Shown: piece after piece, positions 22,448 to 31,377 of the stretch
How the letters are laid out: each line of letters starts with the position of its first letter
Numbering within the stretch: the stretch's first letter is position 1
The notes under the pieces: model-generated
What the model was told of the DNA's origin: nothing
Databases searched by the model: none
Seen by the model: the letters and a program-made list of their open reading frames with translations, nothing else
From: Prado023 sp963777855
GTDB taxonomy: Bacteria; Actinomycetota; Actinomycetes; S36-B12; CAIYMF01
NCBI GenBank assembly: GCA_963777855.1
Contig: CAVZRW010000009.1
Location: 1 to 64,000 of the forward strand
Reading direction: 5' to 3'
DNA length: 64,000 nt
Position numbers and translations under genes: made by a program

Positions 22448-22677
22448 CGGTCGGTGGCCCGTGGCGGCGGAGGGTGGCGGACGGTCGATGCCGGGCGTCG
22501 AGCGGGTCCGGCTCGGGCGGACTCCACCGCCCGCTGCTCGGTACTGTCCCCCTGCTGGCCGTGGGGCCGGCGCGCCACGGTCCCTGCCGGGACTAGCCGA
22601 CGGCGGCCTGAGACGGCCAGACAGCCCCGGGTCCCGACGGGCGCCGTGACGCCCCACACGAGAAGGAGGGTGCCGGC

Positions 22678-23430
22678 ATGGCCGACGAACCGCTCAAGAC
22701 GTCCGTCTCGATCGACCCCGCGGTGCGGGCCGTCGAGGTGAAGATCACGGCCCGGGTCGAGGACGAGGACACGGTGCTCGCGCTGATGCAGAAGGCCAGC
22801 GAGGAGCCGCAGAACCGCACCGTCTACTTCTTCGACACCCCGGAGCTGGCGCTGTTCGACAAGGGCCTGGTCCTGCGCGCGCGCAAGAACGCAGGGACGA
22901 CGACGACAGCACCGTCAAGCTGCGCCCGGTCGATCCGGCGACCATCCAGGTGGACTGGGCCAGGACCGAGGAGTTCGAGATCGAGATGGATCGCGTCGGG
23001 GAGACCGAGGTCATCTCGGCCAAGCTCGGCGCGGTGCAGGACCGCGACGAGATCGACGAGGTCGTGGCCGGTGAGCGCCCCCTGCGCAAGCTGTTCTCCG
23101 AGCTCCAGGAGCGCCTCATCGACCGAGTTCGGTCCCGCCGACGTCGGCTGGGACGACCTGTCGGTGATGGGCCCGATCGACGTGAGCAAGTGGAAGGTCG
23201 GACTGGGAGGAGTTCGGCCACGAGGTCGTGGTCGAGCGCTGGCTGCTGCCTGACCGCTCCGACCTGGTGGAGCTCTCGATCAAGGTCGAGCCGGGCGAGG
23301 CCACCACCGCCTCCGAGGAGTTCCTCGACCTGCTCGAGGAGTCCTCGGCCTCGACGTCAGCGGCGACATGCAGACCAAGACCCGTGGCGCGCTGACCTAC
23401 TTCACCACCGGCAAGGGATTCGACGACTAG
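22678..23430 (+). CDS. CYTH-domain protein (four frameshifts)
   Basis: ATG 22678 follows GAGAAGGAGGG. The CYTH (adenylate cyclase/thiamine-triphosphatase) fold binds triphosphate or polyphosphate in a tunnel lined by ExExK-type residues. Here AVEVKITARVED is the first strand, and VYFFDTPELALFDKGLVLRARKN is the matching second region. Later strands read TVKLRPVDP, FEIEMDRVG, VVVERWLLPDRSDLVELSIKVE and TKTRGALTYF. Breaks at about 22897, 23125, 23208 and 23345 separate these. About 250 residues joined. It lies 29 bases upstream of the Ppx-type gene, in the same orientation. Substrate unknown (triphosphate or polyphosphate by family). Confidence 0.72.
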
Positions 23431-23459
23431 GCGCACGAGGGCCGGACGGGAGCACAGCC

Positions 23460-24988
23460 ATGGGCGAAGATCATCCCGCGCTGGGAGTGGCGCACGTTCG
23501 GCACGCACTTCGGTGCGGCCGAGGCAGTACCTGGCCGGCCTGACCCCGACCGGTGTGCAGGACAGCGAGGAGCTGTACCTGATCTCCGCCGACGGGGGAC
23601 ACGGTCAAGGTCCGCGCCGACCTGATGGACATCAAGCTCCTGCGCGAGGTCGACGCGCACGGGCCTCGAGCGCTGGGAACCGGTGCTCAAGGCCGAGTTC
23701 CCGCTGGGCCACGAACCGATCGGGGCCGTCTTCTCCGCCCTGCGCGTGCCGATGCCCGAGCTGGCGCGGGAGCAGTACACCCTCGAGGAGTTCCTTCGGG
23801 AGGTGGCCGACCCGCACCCGGGGATCCGCGCGGTGCCGGTCAGCAAGCACCGGGTGCGCTACACGATCGAGGGGTGCACCGGGGAGTTCACCGACGTCGA
23901 GGTCGACGGCCTGGCCACTGCGCACCATCGCCATCGAGTCCGAGGACCAGGCCGCGGTGGCCAACGCGGTGCGCGTGGTGGGCCTGGGCGCCCGGGTCAA
24001 CACCAGCTACCCGCGTGGCCTCGGCGCGCTGTTCGACGGGGAGCCGCCGCGCTACGCGACGATCGACGTGGGCACCAACTCGGTGAAGTTCCACATCGGC
24101 CAGCCCCAGCACGGGAGAGTGTGGCAGACCCTGGTCGACCGGGCCGAGGTCACCCAGCTCGGCGAGGGACTGGCGGCCTCGGGGGTGATCTCCACACAGG
24201 CAACGGCCCGGACCGTGGCGGCGATCGACGCGATGGTCGACGAGGCACGCGCCCACCTGGTGCGCGAGATCGCCGCCGTCGGCACCGCGGGGCTGCGCAT
24301 GGCGAGCAACCCGCGGAGGTCCTGGCCGCCATCGAGGCCGCAGACCGGGGTGGTCGTCGAGGTGATCTCCGGTGAGGAGGAGAGCCGGCTGGCGTACCTG
24401 GCGGCGGCCTGCCGGCCTGGGCCTGGCGACGGGATCGGTGGTCGTCTTCGACACCGGTGGGGGCAGCTCCCAGTTCACCTTCGGCGAGGGCCCGCAGGTC
24501 GCCGAGCGGTTCAGCGTCAACGTGGGTGCGGCCCGCTACACCGAGCGCTTCGGTCTCGGTGGGGCGGTGAGCCCGGAGGTGCTCGCCGAGGCGCTGGCCG
24601 CCATCGCGGCCGACCTCGAGCGCCTCGACGGTCGACCGGCGCCCGAGGCGCTGGTCGGGATGGGCGGGGCCGTCACGAACATCACGGCCGTGCGACCTCG
24701 GGCTGGAGACCTACGACCCGGACGCGGTGCAGGGCGCGATCCTCGAGCGCGCCGAGGTGGACCGCCAGATCGAGCTGTACCGGACCCGGGACGCCGACGC
24801 CAGGCGCGTAGATCGTCGGGCTGCAGCCCAAGCGTGCCGAGGTGATCCTTGCCGGGGCGTGCGTGGTGCGCACGGTCATGGACAAGCTCGGCCAGGACCG
24901 TCTGACCGTCAGCGACCGTGGCCTGCGTCACGGCCTGCTCGTCGAGCGGTTCGGCTCGGGCGAGGCGGAATGGGTGGAGCGCGCGTAG
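23460..24988 (+). CDS. Ppx/GppA-type phosphatase with N-terminal accessory domain (many frameshifts)
   Basis: Joined over roughly ten breaks from ATG 23460 (an extra G follows at once) to TAG 24986. The first 190 residues (KIIPRWEWRTFG, LYLISADG, VKVRADLMDIKLLREVD, KHRVRYTIEGCTGEFTDVEV) form a domain seen in front of actinobacterial Ppx proteins; the strand pattern resembles a divergent CYTH domain. Then comes the ASKHA-fold phosphatase: YATIDVGTNSVKFHIG, AVGTAGLRMASNP, EVISGEEESRLAYLA, VVVFDTGGGSSQFTFG and RHGLLVERFG. By family it hydrolyses polyphosphate or pppGpp. Indels are both insertions and deletions, mostly in G/C runs. It directly follows the CYTH gene. Confidence 0.75.
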
Positions 24989-25260
24989 CCGACCTTCAGG
25001 GGAGGGGCGTCGATTCGGTCCAGCACGCAGGAGTCGACTCGCCGTTCCGGGTCACGGGCCGCGCGCGAGGGGTGGCCTGGCCGTGCCGTGCCCGCGAATC
25101 AGCCGCGCGGATTTCTGCGGACCAGGACGAAAGGGACACGCGAGGCCCGGGAACGCCATGCGGGGTCCCGCGGTGACCTGATCGTGTGGAGTCACCCGGC
25201 CCGCCGGGCGTAGCGTCGTGCCGCGCGCCACCGCGGCGCCGCCCGCCCTGAGGGGGTCCC

Positions 25261-26394
25261 ATGACGAGCCACACGTCTGCCGCCACACACCGCGCCCGGC
25301 TCGGGCTGATCACGACCGTGGTGGCAGCCATGGCGCTGGGCACGCCCGCCGGCCCGGCTGTGTCGAGCCCGCACCCCGAGCTCACAGTGATGACGCGCAA
25401 CCTGTACCTGGGTTCCAGCCTCGCCCCCGCGATCGAGATCGACCCCTCGGACCCCAACGCGGGTGCGAAGTTCGTCGGAGCCGTGGCCACCATCTACGGC
25501 ACCGCGGTCTTCACCGACTTCCCGACACGGGCGCACGCGATTGCCGACGAGGTGGCCGCCGCGGATGCGGACCTGATCGGCCTGCAGGAGGTCTCGGACT
25601 GGACCGTCACGCCGGTGGGCAACCCTGGTGCGGCAGCGCCTGACTTCGACTTCCTCACGCTGCTGATGCAGGCCCTGTCGGACAAGGGCCTGCACTACTC
25701 CGTTGCCGGGGTGGTGGACAACGCCCTCATCGGCCCGGTGCCGCTGGTATCGCCCGAGGCAGGGTGCGCGGCAGTGGCGCCAGTGCCTGACTGCGTGGTC
25801 ACGTTCGCCGACCGTGACGCCATCCTGGTCAACGACGCCACGGCCGGGCTCACCGTGGGTGGGGCGCGAACCGGCCGCTACACCGCCCAGCAGGTCCTGA
25901 CCACGCCCGCAGGGCCCCTGTCCTTCGACCGCGGTTGGGTCTCGGTCGAGGCCCGCTACCTCGGCAAGAGCTTCCGGATGGTGAACACGCACCTGGAGAC
26001 GGAGGACTTCCCGGCCGTCCAGCAGGCGCAGGCCGCCGAGTTCCTCGCCGGGCCGGCGCGCGGTGGGCAGACCCTCGCGACCGGCGACTTCAACTCCGCG
26101 GCGGACGGCAGCACCACGACGTCCTACGCCCAGCTCACCGCACCCCAGGCGTTCAGCGATGCATGGTCGGTGAACGGTGACGCCCCCGGCCTGAGCTGCT
26201 GCCAGAACGCGACCCTGACGAACGTGGACTCCGAGCTTCGCTCGCGCATCGACCTGGTGCTGACCCGGGGTCCGCTGAGGGCGGTCGCCGCCGAGGTGGT
26301 GGGGACGACCCCGTTCCGCGCGCAGACGCTGCCACCGCGGCCCATCTGGGCCTCGGACCACGCGGGCGTGGTGGCCCGGGTGCGGATCCGCTAG
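25261..26394 (+). CDS. Secreted endonuclease/exonuclease/phosphatase-family protein
   Basis: 377 residues from ATG 25261, with GAGGGGG just upstream. An N-terminal signal peptide (LGLITTVVAAMALGTPAGPAVS) predicts export. The EEP fold is clear: ELTVMTRNLYLGSSL, LIGLQEVSDW (catalytic Glu), MVNTHLETED, LATGDFNSAADG (Asp and Asn) and the terminal ASDHAGVVARV (catalytic Asp-His). Two Cys pairs in inserted loops may form disulfides. Family members are extracellular nucleases, sphingomyelinase-like or inositol phosphatases; the substrate is unclear. No partner gene next to it. Confidence 0.87.
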   Translation: MTSHTSAATHRARLGLITTVVAAMALGTPAGPAVSSPHPELTVMTRNLYLGSSLAPAIEIDPSDPNAGAKFVGAVATIYGTAVFTDFPTRAHAIADEVAAADADLIGLQEVSDWTVTPVGNPGAAAPDFDFLTLLMQALSDKGLHYSVAGVVDNALIGPVPLVSPEAGCAAVAPVPDCVVTFADRDAILVNDATAGLTVGGARTGRYTAQQVLTTPAGPLSFDRGWVSVEARYLGKSFRMVNTHLETEDFPAVQQAQAAEFLAGPARGGQTLATGDFNSAADGSTTTSYAQLTAPQAFSDAWSVNGDAPGLSCCQNATLTNVDSELRSRIDLVLTRGPLRAVAAEVVGTTPFRAQTLPPRPIWASDHAGVVARVRIR

Positions 26395-26478
26395 GGCTGC
26401 GCACCGGGCGTGCGCTCAGGCACGGACTGTCGATCCGGTATGGGCGATCCACGGCCCGCCAACCGCGGAGATCGGGGC

Positions 26479-27606
26479 TCAGCGGCCGTCGCGCAGCTCG
26501 GCGACGAGGTGCGCGACCACGGCCCGCAGGTCGTCGTCGTGGGCCGCGGCCACCTGCACCTGGCGCTGGTAGCCCGCGCCGTGCTCCATGATGCTGCGCA
26601 CGAGGTCGAGCTCGGCGGGGCAGCCCAGATCCTCGGCCACCGGCGCCAGGGTGACCAGCAGCTCCTCGAGGTCCTCGGTGACCAGTCGCTCGTCGCCGTC
26701 GGCATTGCGGATCAGGATCGCGTCCATCCCGTAGCGCGCGGCCCGCCACTTGTTCTCCCGGACGAACCAGGGCTGCATCCGGGGCACGCCCGCCCCCGAG
26801 TCCAGGGCGCGGGACAGGTGCTCGACCAGGCACTGCGTCAACGCCGTCAGGGCCGCGATCTCTCCGGTGGTGGAGACCCCGTCGAAGGCCCGCACCTCGA
26901 TCGTGCCCCAGCGCGGTGAGGGCCGGATGTCCCAGCGCAGCTCGCTGACCACGTCGATCACGCCCACGTGCAGCAGGTCGGCCACCATCGACTCGTACTG
27001 CTCCCAGGTGGAGAACTGCGGCGGGAGGCCCCCGGTCGGCAGCTGCTGGAAGAGCATGGCCCGGTTCGAGGCGTAGCCGGTGGCCCGGCCCTCCCAGAAC
27101 GGGCTGGAGGCGCTCAGGGCCTGGAGGTGGGGCAGGTAGGTCAGCAGGCCGTCGATGAGCGGCATCACCTTGGCGCGGTCCTCCACCGAGACGTGCACGT
27201 GCACGCCCCAGATGAGCATCTGCTCGCCCCACCACTGGGTGCGGTCGAGCAGCGTGTCGTAACGGGGGTTGTCCGGGGTGACCTCCTGGTCGACCGGCCG
27301 GCTGAAGGGGTGCGTGCCGGCGCTCATCAGGTCGATGCCCAGGCTGTCGGCGAGCGGGACCACGGTGTCGAGCAGGGTGCTGAGCTCGGCGACGGCCGGG
27401 CCGACGGTGGGGCTCGGCGAGCTGACCAGCTCGACGGTGTTGGTCAGCAGCTCGCCGGTGACCAGGGGGAAGCCGTCGAAGTCCCCGGTGAGGGCCAGCA
27501 GCTCCGGGGCCGCGGGGGTGAGCTCACCGGTGGCGCGATCCACGCAGGCCAGCTCCCACTCGATCCCGAGGCGGGACCGGTGGGACTTCGCGAACTCGAT
27601 TCCCAT
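26479..27606 (-). CDS. Carboxylate-amine ligase, glutamate-cysteine ligase type 2 family
   Basis: 375 residues. ATG 27606 has GAGAGGAGC upstream. GCS2/YbdK family: ATP-dependent ligases joining a gamma-carboxylate to an amine, in some cases glutamate to cysteine. Motifs: SRLGIEWELACVD, TNTVELVSSP, GTHPFSRP, IWGVHVHVSVED, FWEGRATGYASNRAM, WDIRPSPRWGTIEVRAFD and ENKWRAARYGMDA. All known conserved blocks are present, so the enzyme is probably active. The true substrates are uncertain for this family. Isolated from other thiol genes; the histidine kinase gene ends about 185 bases upstream on the same strand. Confidence 0.9.
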   Translation of the reverse strand: MGIEFAKSHRSRLGIEWELACVDRATGELTPAAPELLALTGDFDGFPLVTGELLTNTVELVSSPSPTVGPAVAELSTLLDTVVPLADSLGIDLMSAGTHPFSRPVDQEVTPDNPRYDTLLDRTQWWGEQMLIWGVHVHVSVEDRAKVMPLIDGLLTYLPHLQALSASSPFWEGRATGYASNRAMLFQQLPTGGLPPQFSTWEQYESMVADLLHVGVIDVVSELRWDIRPSPRWGTIEVRAFDGVSTTGEIAALTALTQCLVEHLSRALDSGAGVPRMQPWFVRENKWRAARYGMDAILIRNADGDERLVTEDLEELLVTLAPVAEDLGCPAELDLVRSIMEHGAGYQRQVQVAAAHDDDLRAVVAHLVAELRDGR

Positions 27607-27725
27607 GTGCGCTCCTCTCGGGACGCTCAGGCTCCGGCATCCACGTGTGAGCGGCAACCGTCCCACACGCCGGGACGATCCTGTCCATCCGCCCCGGCCG
27701 GAGGCTGTGGCGTCCCGGTGTCCGG

Positions 27726-27787
27726 CTGTGGGGTGGGGGTGAGGGGGTGAGGGGGTGAGGGGGTGTGGGGGTGTGGGGGTGTGGCGG
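27726..27787. repeat. G-rich 8-bp tandem repeat
   Basis: On the plus strand: three copies of TGAGGGGG followed by TGTGGGGG copies, with a leading GGGGTGGGGG. It starts only a few bases after the stop codon of the histidine-kinase gene (minus strand, stop at 27792-27794). At least six runs of four or five G could form a G-quadruplex on the plus strand. A similar array lies at 61613-61671. Confidence 0.85.
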
Positions 27788-27791
27788 GCTC

Positions 27792-29162
27792 TCAGGTGGG
27801 GAGCACTGGGACGCGGAAGCCGAGCTCCGCGCCTCCGTCGGGCCGGTTGACGGCCAGCACCTGCCCGCCGTGGGCCTCGGCGACGTCACGGACGATGGCC
27901 AGGCCCAGGCCGGAGCCGGGCTGCGACCGCGCCGCGGTGGCCCGGTAGAACCGGTCGAAGACGTGGGGCAGGTCGGCGGGATCGATGCCCGGGCCGCGAT
28001 CGCGCACGAGCACGGTTCCGCGGTTGACGACGAGCTCGACCGGGGATCCGTCGGGGGAGAACTTGCACGCGTTCTCCACCAGGTTCCACGTCGCCCGCTC
28101 GAGGGCGGCCGCGCTGCCCATCGCCACGCTGGAGTCGGTGCTCAGCAGCAGAACCCGCCCGGTCCGGCGCTGGGCCCGCCCGGCCACCGCGCGCGCCACT
28201 GCGGCGAGCTCCACGGGCTCCGCCGGGGCATCGGCCGGGGTCGCGCTGGCCACGTGGACGATCTCGTTGACCAGGTGGGTCAGCTCGCGTGTCTCGCCGT
28301 CGAGGTCGGCCACCACCCGGGCGCGGGTCTCCGGGGGCATCGCGTCGAACTGGCGCAGCAGCGCGACATTGGTGCGCAGTGAGGTCAGCGGCGTGCGCAG
28401 CTCGTGGCCGGCGTCCTGCACCAGGCGGGCCTGGTCCTCGCGGGACTGTCCCAGGCGCACCAGCATCGCGTTGAACGCCACGCCCAGCCGGGCGATCTCG
28501 TCAGATCCGGCTGTGGGCACCTCGGCGTTGAGCTGGCCGGTCGCGGTCACCTCCTCAGCGGCCTCGGTGAGCTGCACCAGGCGCGTGGCGCTGCGTCGCG
28601 CCAACAGCCAGCCGGCGATGGCTGCCAGGAGGGCCACGGCGGCGCCGATGAGGGTCAGCAGCCAGGCCAGGGAGGCCAGCACCTCCGCGTTCTCGCTCAC
28701 GTCGCGGCCCACCTGCACCGCCCCGCGGGCACCCCCGTCGGACTGGGTCACCACGCGGTAGGGGCGTGAGTCGATAGTGGCGTCACGGAAGACGATGGCC
28801 GGCGAGGCCGAGCGGGCGATCGCCAGGTCCGACACGTCCACCGGCAGGGTGACCTCCGCCGCGGGGTCGGCCACAGTCGTGCCGTCGGGCAGCAGGACCT
28901 GCGTGGGGAGCACGAGCTCGGGGCTGCTGCGCTCACCGCGGCCGTCCCCGGGGCCGCTGCGGCCGCGATCGTCGGCGACATCGTCGGCGCGCCGGCCCTC
29001 GGCCAGGTCGTGGGCCAGAGGCGCCGAGACCGCCAGGAGCGACTCGTCGGCCTGGGCGGTCAGCCGTCCGGCGATCGCCGCGTAGGACAGCAGCCCCATG
29101 AGGGCCGCCGCCGCGGTCACCACTGCGCCGAACAGCAGCGCCAGGCGGCTCTGCAACCTCAC
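27792..29162 (-). CDS. Sensor histidine kinase, MprB-like
   Basis: 456 residues. First membrane segment at residues 8-28, then an extracytoplasmic domain of about 140 residues, second segment (LLTLIGAAVALLAAIAGWLLA), HAMP linker, H-box AGHELRTPLTSLR, N-box NLVENACKFSP, and ATP-lid boxes DRGPGIDP and GSGLGLAIV. All catalytic boxes are intact. The ATG overlaps the response-regulator stop by four bases (ATGA), so translation is coupled. Third gene of the operon PepSY protein, regulator, kinase. The likely stimulus is an envelope signal, by analogy with MprAB. Confidence 0.94.
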   Translation of the reverse strand: MRLQSRLALLFGAVVTAAAALMGLLSYAAIAGRLTAQADESLLAVSAPLAHDLAEGRRADDVADDRGRSGPGDGRGERSSPELVLPTQVLLPDGTTVADPAAEVTLPVDVSDLAIARSASPAIVFRDATIDSRPYRVVTQSDGGARGAVQVGRDVSENAEVLASLAWLLTLIGAAVALLAAIAGWLLARRSATRLVQLTEAAEEVTATGQLNAEVPTAGSDEIARLGVAFNAMLVRLGQSREDQARLVQDAGHELRTPLTSLRTNVALLRQFDAMPPETRARVVADLDGETRELTHLVNEIVHVASATPADAPAEPVELAAVARAVAGRAQRRTGRVLLLSTDSSVAMGSAAALERATWNLVENACKFSPDGSPVELVVNRGTVLVRDRGPGIDPADLPHVFDRFYRATAARSQPGSGLGLAIVRDVAEAHGGQVLAVNRPDGGAELGFRVPVLPT

Positions 29163-29875
29163 GAGTCGGCTCGCATCGTGTACCCGACCCCACGCACCGT
29201 GCGGATCAGGGTGTCACCGGGCAGGTCGAGCTTGCGGCGCAGGTAGCCGATGAACACCGCCAGGTTCTTGGACTCGGGACCGAAGTCGTAGCCCCAGATC
29301 CGGTCGTAGATGACGTGGTGCTCCATCACGATCCCCTCGTTGACCATGAGCAGCTCGAGCAGGTCGAACTCGGTGCGCGAGAGGCTGACCTCCGCGCCGT
29401 GGGCCCACACCCGCCGCGCGGCCGGGTCGAGGCGGACCGGGCCCACCTCGAGGGTGTCGTCGCGCGCCGCCTCCACGGCGGCGGGCGGGGCGGGGAGCAT
29501 GGTGTCGGCCCGTCGCAGCAGGGCGCGCAGCCGGGCCAGCACCTCGTCGATGTCGTAGGGCTTGGCCACGTAGTCGTCGGCACCGGCGTCCAGGCCGGCC
29601 ACCCGGTCGGCGGTCTCGGTGCGCGCGGTGACCATCAGGATCGGCACCCGGTTTCCCTCGGCACGCAGCACCGCGCAGACCCCGAGGCCGTCGACCCCGG
29701 GCATCATCACGTCGAGGATCACGACGTCGAAGGCCTCGGCACGGGTGGCGGCCAGGGCCTGGACACCGTCCGCGGCCCGCGTGACGCGGTAGCCGGAGAG
29801 CTCCAGCGCGGTGGCCAACGACTCCCGGATCGCCCGGTCGTCGTCGGCCACCAGCACATGGGGTTGCACGGGCAA
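29159..29875 (-). CDS. OmpR-family response regulator, MprA-like
   Basis: 238 residues. The receiver domain has the acidic pair VADDDRAI, the phospho-acceptor in VVILDVMMPG, the Thr in MVTART and the Lys in VAKPYD. The C-terminal winged helix reads LSRTEFDLLELLMVNEG, YDRIWGYDFGPESKNLAVFIGYLRRKLD and IRTVRGVGYTMR, closest in pattern to MprA. It is partnered with the kinase at 27792-29162. The PepSY gene ends 15 bases upstream of its start, so all three probably share one transcript. Confidence 0.95.
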   Translation of the reverse strand: MPVQPHVLVADDDRAIRESLATALELSGYRVTRAADGVQALAATRAEAFDVVILDVMMPGVDGLGVCAVLRAEGNRVPILMVTARTETADRVAGLDAGADDYVAKPYDIDEVLARLRALLRRADTMLPAPPAAVEAARDDTLEVGPVRLDPAARRVWAHGAEVSLSRTEFDLLELLMVNEGIVMEHHVIYDRIWGYDFGPESKNLAVFIGYLRRKLDLPGDTLIRTVRGVGYTMRADS

Positions 29876-29890
29876 CAGTCTGCCCTCAGC

Positions 29891-30625
29891 TCAGGCGGTC
29901 GCGCTCGGAGCCGCGCTCGGGGCGTCGGACGAGCCGTCGCTGTCGTCGGGGCCGTCGCCGTCCCTGTCGCCGCGGCCGGGGCCCCCGTGCCCGCCGCGCC
30001 CGCCGGTGAAGGCCTCGACGGAGGTGACGGTGAAGTCGGCGTCCATCTTGACCTCGACCTCGGTGCCGTCGGACTTGCGGACGTGGGCCTCGTAGGTGCC
30101 GCCGTTGTCGGTCTCGACGCGGATGACGGTGCCGCCCTCGACGGCGGCCTCAGCCGCGGCGGTGGCCTTGGTGGCGTCGTCGCCGGTCAGCGGGGTCTCG
30201 CCCGCGCCGGGTCCGCCGTGCCCTCGGTGGCCGCCGCGCCCGCCGGTGAAGGCCTCGACGGAGGTGACGGTGAAGTCGGCGTCCATCTTGACCTCGACCT
30301 CGGTGCCGTCGGACTTGCGGACGTGGGCCTCGTAGGTGCCGTCGGCGTCGGTCTCGACGCGGATGACGGTGCCGCCCTCGACGGCGGCCTCAGCCGCGGC
30401 GGTGGCCCGGGTGGCGTCGTCGCCGGTCAGCGGGGTCTCACCCGTACCGGGGCCCTTCGGGGTGTCGGTCGAGGAGTCGGCGCCGGTCGACGTGGTCGGG
30501 TTCGGCGTCGCGTCGGCGGTGGTGGTGATGCCCGTGGCCGGGGCGGACAGCGCGAGGACCAGGGCGACGCCGAGGGCGCCTGCACCGGCGGCGGCGCCGG
30601 CACCGAGCTTGGAGATGCGGTTCAT
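29891..30625 (-). CDS. Secreted protein with two near-identical PepSY-type domains
   Basis: 244 residues from ATG 30625 (AAGGAGC upstream). A signal peptide (AGAGALGVALVLALSAPATG) and a Thr/Ser-rich linker lead to two copies of GETPLTGDDATxATAAAEAAVEGGTVIRVE...VEVKMDADFTVTSVEAF, a PepSY-like fold. Each copy is followed by a Gly/His/Arg-rich segment; the tail is Asp/Ser-rich. PepSY domains often inhibit proteases or act as envelope sensors, and small PepSY genes beside two-component systems are common. Here it is the first gene of the operon with the regulator and kinase. The promoter must lie in the 145 bases shared with the divergent DinB gene. Confidence 0.85.
   Translation of the reverse strand: MNRISKLGAGAAAGAGALGVALVLALSAPATGITTTADATPNPTTSTGADSSTDTPKGPGTGETPLTGDDATRATAAAEAAVEGGTVIRVETDADGTYEAHVRKSDGTEVEVKMDADFTVTSVEAFTGGRGGHRGHGGPGAGETPLTGDDATKATAAAEAAVEGGTVIRVETDNGGTYEAHVRKSDGTEVEVKMDADFTVTSVEAFTGGRGGHGGPGRGDRDGDGPDDSDGSSDAPSAAPSATA
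29991..30444. repeat. Direct repeat, two copies of about 214 bp, 240-bp period
   Basis: Copies at 29991-30204 and 30231-30444 differ at about six positions by eye (roughly 97% identity), including the wobble bases. This marks a recent in-frame duplication of the PepSY domain, or ongoing gene conversion. Such a repeat could expand or collapse by recombination, and could also be misassembled. Confidence 0.85.
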
Positions 30626-30770
30626 GGTGGTGCTCCTTCGTCGTTCGGACTGGCCGCGCTCTGCGGCCGTGCACCCACTGTTGCCGCCCCGGGTAGGAGT
30701 CCCCTGAGGTCTCGGTAAGGGGAGGGTGTGAACGCCCGATCCGCGGCCTTGAGCGGGCATAGTTCTGCCC

Positions 30771-31367
30771 ATGGCTGACCCCAAGTCCGACCTGGTGCGC
30801 TACCTGGGCTCGGCTCGCGAGGCGCTGGTGTGGAAGCTCGACGGACTCGACGAGTACGACGTGCGCCGGCCGCTCGTGCCCACGGGCACCAACCTCCTGG
30901 GGTTGGTCAAGCACCTCTCGGGAGTCGAGGCCGAGTACTTCGGGGCCTGCTTCGACCGCCCCTTCCCCGAGCGGCTGGCCTGGTTCGAGGAGGGCGCGGA
31001 GGTCAACGCCGACATGTGGGCGACCCCCGAGGAGTCCCGCGAGCAGATCATCGCCCTGTACCGCCGGGTGTGGGCGCACGCCGATGCCACCATCGACCGG
31101 CTCTCCCTCGATGCGCTGGGAACGGTGCCGTGGTGGCCCGAGGAACGGCGCGTGGTCACGCTGCACGAGATCCTCGTGCACGTGGTCGCCGAGACCAACC
31201 GGCACGCGGGGCACGCCGACATCGTGCGTGAGCTCATCGACGGTGCCGTCGGGCTGCGTGAGGGCCGCACGAACCTGCCGCCGGTGGATGCCTCGTGGTG
31301 GGGGTCGTACGCCGATCGCCTGGAGCAGGTGGCGGGCGGGTTCCGGTCGGCCCCGGACGCCGGCTGA
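30771..31367 (+). CDS. DinB-family (DUF664-type) protein
   Basis: 198 residues. Four-helix-bundle DinB/YfiT-like family, often metal-dependent thiol transferases in actinomycetes. Metal-ligand candidates: His in LVKHLSGVEAEYFG, and two His in ILVHVVAETNRHAGHADIVRE. The sequence TLHEILVHVVAETNRHAGH is typical of the mycothiol-dependent group, but the partner thiol cannot be proved here. Divergent from the PepSY operon; followed by DUF429 after 10 bases, likely co-transcribed. Confidence 0.85.
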   Translation: MADPKSDLVRYLGSAREALVWKLDGLDEYDVRRPLVPTGTNLLGLVKHLSGVEAEYFGACFDRPFPERLAWFEEGAEVNADMWATPEESREQIIALYRRVWAHADATIDRLSLDALGTVPWWPEERRVVTLHEILVHVVAETNRHAGHADIVRELIDGAVGLREGRTNLPPVDASWWGSYADRLEQVAGGFRSAPDAG

Positions 31368-31377
31368 CGGACCGGGC

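Noticed and set aside
29991..30444. Mobile element or phage repeat
   Set aside because: The 240-bp period is in frame and inside one coding region, with protein domain borders at its ends; better explained as domain duplication.
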